From Oscillospiraceae bacterium (GTDB lineage Bacteria; Bacillota; Clostridia; Oscillospirales; Ruminococcaceae): 64,000 nt of DNA. Below the pieces are notes generated by a model. The model was not told where the DNA came from and did no database searches. It worked only from the letters and a program-made list of their open reading frames with translations. The stretch is from the NCBI GenBank assembly GCA_017427265.1, contig JAFRTG010000014.1, positions 1 through 64,000 on the forward strand, in the 5' to 3' direction. Of this stretch, positions 59,407 through 64,000 are shown piece by piece. How positions within the stretch are numbered: the stretch's first letter is position 1; every line of letters starts with the position of its first letter. A program made the translations under genes and the position numbers.

Positions 59407-60939
59407 TCAGCGGTAGCTTCCGTGCGTTTTCTTGAACTGCTTTTTTTCCTCATACATAGCGTTGTCTGCGCGCTTGAACACCAGATCGTAGGTCATGTCA
59501 TCCGAGGCGTTTTCCGCCATACCGACGGCTGCCGAATACCGGCACCACGGCTCTGCGTCTGTCTGCGCAAAGGCTTCCGCATATTTTGCGCGCAGCTCTG
59601 CTGTAATCTGCGCACGGTTTTTATAATCCTGTCCCTGCAGGATTGCAACGAATTCGTCACCGCCGATCCGGTACACCGGCGAATGCTTGAAGGCATCACA
59701 GATCATGCGGCAGCAGCCGAGAATATACTGATCGCCTGCCTTGTGCCCGCAGTCATCGTTGATCAGTTTCAGGTTGTTCATGTCCACCATGACAACGGCA
59801 AAGTTCATGTCTCCCGCCGCGAGCTTTCCGTTCAGCTCCGCAACCTTTTTGGCATATGCTGCCTTGGAGCCGACGCCGGTCAGCGCATCCCTGTAGGCCT
59901 CCTGACTGATCTGTCCGATCTGCTTTTCACGGTCCCTCAGCCGGCGTTCGCCCGCTGTCACATCCTGAATGCGCAGATAGGAGCCGTTCAGGCTGCCTCT
60001 TGCGTCCGTAACCTTTTTTTCCTCCAGCACATAATAGCAGGCCTCATCGCCTTCTCCCACTGTGCGCTTGAACTGTGTCTCGGTGCTGGAACGGCTCGGA
60101 TCCCCGAATTTTGTCCGGAGATTTGCGGTTGCAGTCTCATATCTTTCGTTTCTGATATCCGCGAGTCTGCAGCCCTGCTCGTTTGCCCAGAGGCAGTTTC
60201 CGTCCGGGTCAAAGATATAAAACGCATCCTCCAGATCGGAAATGATGTCCGACAGGACGCGGTCCAGCACGCGCAGCGGTCTGTAGAGAATCGCAAAGTA
60301 ATAAATCATCACACCGAATACACCGTATCCGAGCATGGAGCGGTCAATCGCATACTGGAAAAAGATATGGTATGTCTGCACCAGACCGATGCCGATCATG
60401 GTCGCCAGAATCACGGTATACCGTTCCCGCGCGAGCTTTGTTGTTTTGACAGAAAGCAGAATGAACATCAGGACGACAGCAAAGAACACGCCGTAATCCG
60501 TAATGCGGTGAACCGTCTGTCCCCACAAAGGAACCAGTTTATAGTAGTCATAGCCCTCGACATTCACCGCATTGACCGTAAACGCATGGCCGAAAAACGG
60601 ATTCAGCAGCATTTGCACGGCGTCCAGCACAAGGAACAGATACGCAATATACGGATCGGATTTGTGACCTTCCCTGTGACGGCAGTATTCATTTGTAAAA
60701 TTGACGAGCGCCCCCATGACAAGGTCCATGCCGAGATAATAGAAATAATGTCCGATCAGCGCCGGAAACCTGCTGCCCGATGCCACGATGAGCAGATTGC
60801 CGAGCACCGGCGGGATCAGGGCAGCCTCCAGAAATGCGACTGCACTGCGTGCCCGCTTGTCAGAGCGCCGCGCCAGAACCGTACAGGCAAGCAGCGCCAG
60901 TATTAAGATCAGAAATAATACCGAAAATACGCCTCTCAT
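59407..60939 (-). CDS. Membrane-bound GGDEF diguanylate cyclase with PAS domain
   Basis: 510 residues. Seven N-terminal transmembrane helices (about 1-225, a 7TM sensor of the histidine-kinase N-terminal type) are followed by a PAS domain (about 235-335) and a C-terminal GGDEF domain with RDALTGVGSKAAY and an intact active-site YRIGGDEFVAIL. No RxxD inhibitory site is evident just before GGDEF. It should make c-di-GMP from GTP in response to a membrane signal. I chose ATG 60939. The paired EAL gene follows. Confidence 0.9.
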   Translation of the reverse strand: MRGVFSVLFLILILALLACTVLARRSDKRARSAVAFLEAALIPPVLGNLLIVASGSRFPALIGHYFYYLGMDLVMGALVNFTNEYCRHREGHKSDPYIAYLFLVLDAVQMLLNPFFGHAFTVNAVNVEGYDYYKLVPLWGQTVHRITDYGVFFAVVLMFILLSVKTTKLARERYTVILATMIGIGLVQTYHIFFQYAIDRSMLGYGVFGVMIYYFAILYRPLRVLDRVLSDIISDLEDAFYIFDPDGNCLWANEQGCRLADIRNERYETATANLRTKFGDPSRSSTETQFKRTVGEGDEACYYVLEEKKVTDARGSLNGSYLRIQDVTAGERRLRDREKQIGQISQEAYRDALTGVGSKAAYAKKVAELNGKLAAGDMNFAVVMVDMNNLKLINDDCGHKAGDQYILGCCRMICDAFKHSPVYRIGGDEFVAILQGQDYKNRAQITAELRAKYAEAFAQTDAEPWCRYSAAVGMAENASDDMTYDLVFKRADNAMYEEKKQFKKTHGSYR

Positions 60940-61007
60940 AAGTCTGCCCTTTCTGAAGATCAACGTGAATTACAGCTTCAGTGCGAATGGGTTTTTCTGT
61001 ATTTTTA

Positions 61008-61036
61008 ATTATAGCATATTTTAACTGAAATATCAA
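61008..61036 (-). promoter_or_regulatory. Promoter of the GGDEF/EAL operon
   Basis: TTGATA (61036-61031) and TATAAT (61013-61008), spacer 17 bp. The remaining gap to 61294 holds a possible sporulation-type -10 box, CATATGATA at 61185-61193, for the SASP gene (weak). Confidence 0.75.
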
Positions 61037-61293
61037 TAGGGATGCAAAATATTTCGTACAATCGCACAAACGCCTGCATCTGCGCGTCTTTGTGTGATTT
61101 GTCCGGTTCAGATTTCAGCTGCGGAATGCTAATTCCTGTCAGCATTGATGCCGGAAGTTTCCGCAGATAATTGTTCTGCGCCTGCATATGATAGTATCAC
61201 GGCAGCAAACAAACAGAACGGTCTGCAACAGGGCAGCTGTTCTGAGCCGGCTGCCCGAAGCGCACAAGCGCAAGAAAAGGAGAGATTGATACC

Positions 61294-61473
61294 ATGAAGG
61301 GTGAAATGACACAGAAGGGCAAGGAAGCCCTCGAACGGTTCAAGATGGAGTCTGCAAGTGAGGTCGGCGTAACCCTCAACAAGGGTTACAACGGCGATCT
61401 GACTTCCCGTCAGGCCGGTTCGATCGGCGGCCAGATGGTCAAGAAAATGATCGACGCCTATAAGATGCAGTAA
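61294..61473 (+). CDS. Small acid-soluble spore protein, alpha/beta type
   Basis: 59 residues. Translation gives FKMESASEVGVTL, then YNGDLTSRQAGSIGGQMVKK, the two conserved blocks of alpha/beta-type SASPs that coat spore DNA, including the Glu-Ser/Ala site cut by the germination protease. AAAGGAG precedes ATG 61294. A strong terminator follows. It shows the host can make spores, together with SpoVG. Confidence 0.9.
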   Translation: MKGEMTQKGKEALERFKMESASEVGVTLNKGYNGDLTSRQAGSIGGQMVKKMIDAYKMQ

Positions 61474-61484
61474 GCACCGAACGG

Positions 61485-61520
61485 AAATGCGCGGAACTGT
61501 GTAAACAGTTCCGCGCATTT
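61485..61520 (+). terminator. SASP terminator
   Basis: A perfect 16-bp stem, AAATGCGCGGAACTGT (61485-61500) with ACAGTTCCGCGCATTT (61505-61520), is followed by GTATTTTT. Confidence 0.88.
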
Positions 61521-61651
61521 GTATTTTTGCGATATAAAAAGTACGCTGCAAAGGGTGCTTGTTTCATGTCCTGAAGCGAAAACGATGTGCTCCGAACCGA
61601 AGGCAAATCTCCGCCATTATGACAACGGGTTGCAGCGTATTGCAGTTTAGG

Positions 61652-62359
61652 TTACACAATCCCGGCCAGATCGCGGATGACTGCGCCCGCAAGAATCAGT
61701 CCTGCGGCGGACGGCACAAATGCGTTCGAGCCGGGTACACGCGCATCCTCGGTATTCTGCGCGTTCCGCGGCATCCACGGCAGCTCCTCTGAATAGACCA
61801 CCTTGAGGGAACGGACACCGCGCTTGCGCAGCTCCGTGCGCATCACCCTTGCAAGCGGGCAGACCTTTGTCTCGTAAATATCTGCGATGCGGAAGGCCGT
61901 CGGATCCATCTTGTTGCCGGCGCCCATGCACGAGATCACCGGTGTTCCCGCAGCCTGTGCCTGCATCACAATCTCGATTTTGCCCTTGACGGTGTCAATC
62001 GCATCAATCACATAATCATACTGCGAAAAATCAAACTGACCGGCTGTCTCCGGCAGGAAAAAGCACCGGTGCACGTTCACCTTGGTTTCCGGGCAGATGT
62101 CGTGTATGCGCGCCGCTGCCGCATCTACCTTGTACATGCCCACCGTGCTGTGCAGCGCGATGATCTGCCGGTTGAGGTTCGACGCACAGACCGTGTCGCT
62201 GTCAATGAGATCCAGTGTGCCGATTCCCGTCCGTGCCAGCGCTTCGACTGCATAGCCGCCCACACCGCCGATGCCGAATACGGCAACCCTGCTGTTCCGC
62301 AGGCGCTCCATGCGCGCTTGACCGAGCATCCGCTCCGTGCGTGAAAATTGTTCCTCCAT
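61652..62359 (-). CDS. tcdA: tRNA threonylcarbamoyladenosine dehydratase TcdA (ThiF/E1 fold)
   Basis: 235 residues. The ATP-binding GIGGVGGYAVEALAR, the DSDTVCASNLNRQI segment and DAIDTVKGK are those of the TcdA/CsdL branch of E1-like proteins. It cyclises t6A to ct6A at position 37 of ANN-decoding tRNAs. I chose ATG 62359, 6 bases after AGGAGG; the upstream open frame has no ribosome site. Confidence 0.88.
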   Translation of the reverse strand: MEEQFSRTERMLGQARMERLRNSRVAVFGIGGVGGYAVEALARTGIGTLDLIDSDTVCASNLNRQIIALHSTVGMYKVDAAAARIHDICPETKVNVHRCFFLPETAGQFDFSQYDYVIDAIDTVKGKIEIVMQAQAAGTPVISCMGAGNKMDPTAFRIADIYETKVCPLARVMRTELRKRGVRSLKVVYSEELPWMPRNAQNTEDARVPGSNAFVPSAAGLILAGAVIRDLAGIV

Positions 62360-62484
62360 ACTGTTCCTCCTGCCTTCGGTTTTATCCGGTTTATCGGTAT
62401 CATTATACCCCAAATGCGCAGGGGTGTCAAGCAGCCCGATGTGACGCAGAGCGGATTGATCCAAAAAATATTTTTCGCAGGGTA

Positions 62485-62566
62485 TTGACAAACCGCCCGC
62501 GTTGTGCTATAATATGCTCGAAAGCCGTTATATCGGCAAACGATACAACGGCAAGCAATATAACGG
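62485..62566 (+). promoter_or_regulatory. PadR operon promoter and repeated operator
   Basis: TTGACA (62485-62490) and TATAAT (62508-62513) have a 17-bp spacer. Downstream, CCGTTATAT (62525-62533) is the exact inverse of ATATAACGG (62558-62566), and a near copy ATACAACGG lies at 62543-62551, a 15-bp step. These are probable PadR binding sites giving autoregulation. Confidence 0.75.
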
Positions 62567-62586
62567 AAGCCGAAAGAAGGTGCGTC

Positions 62587-62913
62587 ATGAATATCGGAAA
62601 CAATGCTTTAACTGAAGCCGTCTACTATATCCTGCTCTCTCTGCTGGAGCCGCGTCACGGCTACGGCATCATGCAGTTCGCCGAGCAGCTCTCCGGCGGA
62701 AGAGTCCGTCTCGCTGCCGGTACGCTCTACGGCGCAATCAATACCATGCTTGAAAAGGGCTGGATTGAAGCCTGCGGCATCGAACCGAACAGCCGCAAAA
62801 AAGAATACGTCATCACGCAGACGGGAACTGCCGTTTTGCTCGGCGAGATCGCAAGACTGGAAGAGCTTGCTGCCAACGGCCGAGTCCTTCTCAACAATGT
62901 GATGAACGGTTAG
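62587..62913 (+). CDS. PadR-family transcriptional regulator
   Basis: 108 residues. TEAVYYILLSLLEPRHGYGIM followed by GTLYGAINTMLEKGWI is the PadR winged helix, with a short C-terminal dimer helix. It probably represses its own operon through the repeats just upstream and responds to a membrane or drug signal. The gene for a DUF2812 membrane protein follows 19 bases later, a standard pairing. Confidence 0.92.
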   Translation: MNIGNNALTEAVYYILLSLLEPRHGYGIMQFAEQLSGGRVRLAAGTLYGAINTMLEKGWIEACGIEPNSRKKEYVITQTGTAVLLGEIARLEELAANGRVLLNNVMNG

Positions 62914-62932
62914 ACAAGGAAAGGAGTACCGT

Positions 62933-63475
62933 ATGAAACAGAAATTTCACAAGTTCTTCTGGGCATGGGAATACGAAAAGGAAATCCAATGGATCAATGA
63001 TATGGCCGCAAAGGGCTTCGGGCTCTGTCATGTCGGCTTGTGCACATACTGGTTTGAGGACTGCGAACCCGGTGAATACATATACGGACTGGAGCTGGCA
63101 GAGCATTCGCCTTCATCCCTTGCAGGCAGAGAATATCTCGACTTTCTTTCCGAATGCGGCACGGAATACGTTTCCAGCTGGCTGAGATGGATTTATCTCC
63201 GCAGAAAAACGGCTGACGGCCCGTTCAATCTGCACAACGATCTGGACAGCAGGCTTTCTCATCTCAAAAGGGTGTTCCTGCTTTTGCTGCCGGTTATCCT
63301 GATAAATGCGCTCGTGGCGGTGTATAATATCACACTTGGCCTTTGCATGCATCTGCCGAACAATATCGTAATCAGCAGTCTGAACGTCATCATCGCCGTT
63401 CAGGGAACAGCCGCACTCATCCGACTGGCCAGAATGATTTACGGTCTGAAAAAGGAACGGCAGCTTCACGAATAA
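62933..63475 (+). CDS. DUF2812 membrane protein
   Basis: 180 residues. The N-terminal soluble DUF2812 domain (about 1-110) has FWAWEYEKEIQWINDMAAKG. Two transmembrane helices follow (about 113-136 and 143-165) and a basic end. DUF2812 proteins are usually encoded with PadR regulators; their function is unknown. AAAGGAG precedes the start. Confidence 0.88.
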   Translation: MKQKFHKFFWAWEYEKEIQWINDMAAKGFGLCHVGLCTYWFEDCEPGEYIYGLELAEHSPSSLAGREYLDFLSECGTEYVSSWLRWIYLRRKTADGPFNLHNDLDSRLSHLKRVFLLLLPVILINALVAVYNITLGLCMHLPNNIVISSLNVIIAVQGTAALIRLARMIYGLKKERQLHE

Positions 63476-63477
63476 AG

Positions 63478-63517
63478 AACACCGCACAGAGCCGGATCAA
63501 ACGCGCTGTGCGGTGTT
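63478..63517. terminator. Bidirectional terminator
   Basis: A 12-bp stem, AACACCGCACAG (63478-63489) with CTGTGCGGTGTT (63506-63517), then TTCTTT, lies between convergent genes. Confidence 0.85.
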
Positions 63518-63521
63518 TTCT

Positions 63522-64000
63522 TTATAGATAACGCTTGCGGAACGCAGCCTCATTCTCTGCGAACATGCGCTCCGCGGTTTCGTCCGCCAGTGCAATGAGC
63601 ATCTGCTCATAGGTACACTGCAGCGGCGAGACTGTATTTTCATTGCCGGTTTCCAGACGGTTCAGGCAGCCGCAGGAATTCGTGCAGCGCTTGCGCAGTG
63701 CGCATTCCCGGCAGGTCTCCGGTGTGGCAGCGCGCATTGCGAGCTGCTTCTGCCGTTCGGTATCAAGTCCGCTGAACACATCGCCGAGGCAGAAATCCGG
63801 ATCGCCGATAAACTGCGTACAAGCATAGATTTTGCCGTCCGGAGCGACCGGCATCTGCCGGAAACCGAGATGACATCGCTCTCCGGGATTGAACCCGCGG
63901 ATGCAGTCGCCGATTTTGGAATCGAACGGGCTGAAAAAGAACGGCTCTCCGCGCAGAAACGCCTCGGAATAGAATGCTGCGGTCTCCCGGAGCTGTGCTT
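63522..64000 (-). CDS. Radical SAM protein with SPASM domain, C-terminal part only
   Basis: The frame is open to the right edge, so about 158 C-terminal residues are visible. They hold a SPASM domain: CHLGFRQMPVAPDGKIYACT, then CRECALRKRCTNSCGCLN, binding extra iron-sulfur clusters. The radical SAM core is beyond the window. SPASM proteins mature peptides (thioether or other crosslinks) or sulfatases. No small precursor peptide gene is visible downstream of this end; the other side is out of view. The ATG at 63854 is internal. Confidence 0.85.
   Translation of the reverse strand, partial: AQLRETAAFYSEAFLRGEPFFFSPFDSKIGDCIRGFNPGERCHLGFRQMPVAPDGKIYACTQFIGDPDFCLGDVFSGLDTERQKQLAMRAATPETCRECALRKRCTNSCGCLNRLETGNENTVSPLQCTYEQMLIALADETAERMFAENEAAFRKRYL

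Overview
The window looks like the chromosome of a spore-forming Gram-positive gut anaerobe, most likely a Ruminococcus-type member of the Clostridia (Oscillospiraceae). The grounds are SpoVG, an alpha/beta-type small acid-soluble spore protein, HemZ, a T-box leader, strong AGGAGG ribosome sites, sigma-A promoters with 17-bp spacers nearly everywhere, and an ECF sigma/membrane-protein pair whose exterior resembles cohesin modules. The species is an inference. Host DNA is moderately GC-rich. One block at the left is clearly more AT-rich.

Layout. 1-600: end of an rRNA operon (23S 3' end, tRNA-Lys, tRNA-Glu, 5S, tRNA-Asn) with an extra promoter after 23S. About 656-13045: an integrative mobilizable element inserted immediately downstream of guaA. 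From its right end inwards it has a phage-like switch (XRE repressor, Xis, tyrosine integrase), a MobC-like protein, a RepA-like ATPase, a hairpin/iteron region likely to hold oriT or oriV, and a MobV relaxase. Its left half is anti-phage cargo: an EcoRI-type DNA methyltransferase with a DUF262-HNH nuclease, and a Thoeris operon with one SIR2-SLOG effector (ThsA) and three different TIR sensors (ThsB-like). Integrase arm-type repeats with 11-bp spacing and repressor operators lie at both ends. No type IV secretion genes are present, so transfer would need a helper.

13048-28600: GMP synthase ATP-pyrophosphatase subunit, CNNM/CorC transporter, nucleotidyltransferase, tRNA-Ala, DUF4230, zinc-ribbon and TPM-domain membrane proteins, GltX, the ECF sigma/cohesin-like pair, an FAD oxidoreductase, and a T-box-controlled trpB2 operon. 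28700-43200: Wzz-like protein, RecJ, RelA/SpoT, then a tight run GNAT, MBL hydrolase, HemZ, TatD, YfhO, NUDIX. 42886-49257: SpoVG (opposite strand), MurC, LexA, ZapA, U32 protein, alpha/beta hydrolase.

49300-64000: M50 protease with a small membrane partner, YihY and DUF1292, a 1.1-kb non-coding stretch of tandem repeats and packed hairpins, then a UDP-sugar pyrophosphorylase and an N-acetylhexosamine 1-kinase-like protein that could form a HexNAc salvage route. A CapD-like dehydratase, flavodoxin reductase, GGDEF/EAL pair, SASP, TcdA, a PadR/DUF2812 operon and a cut-off radical SAM/SPASM protein follow.

The most notable items are the three-TIR Thoeris cargo, the element's reconstructed insertion into the guaA terminator, the hairpin arrays at 8822-9116 and 51985-52267, and the ECF/cohesin-like signalling pair.
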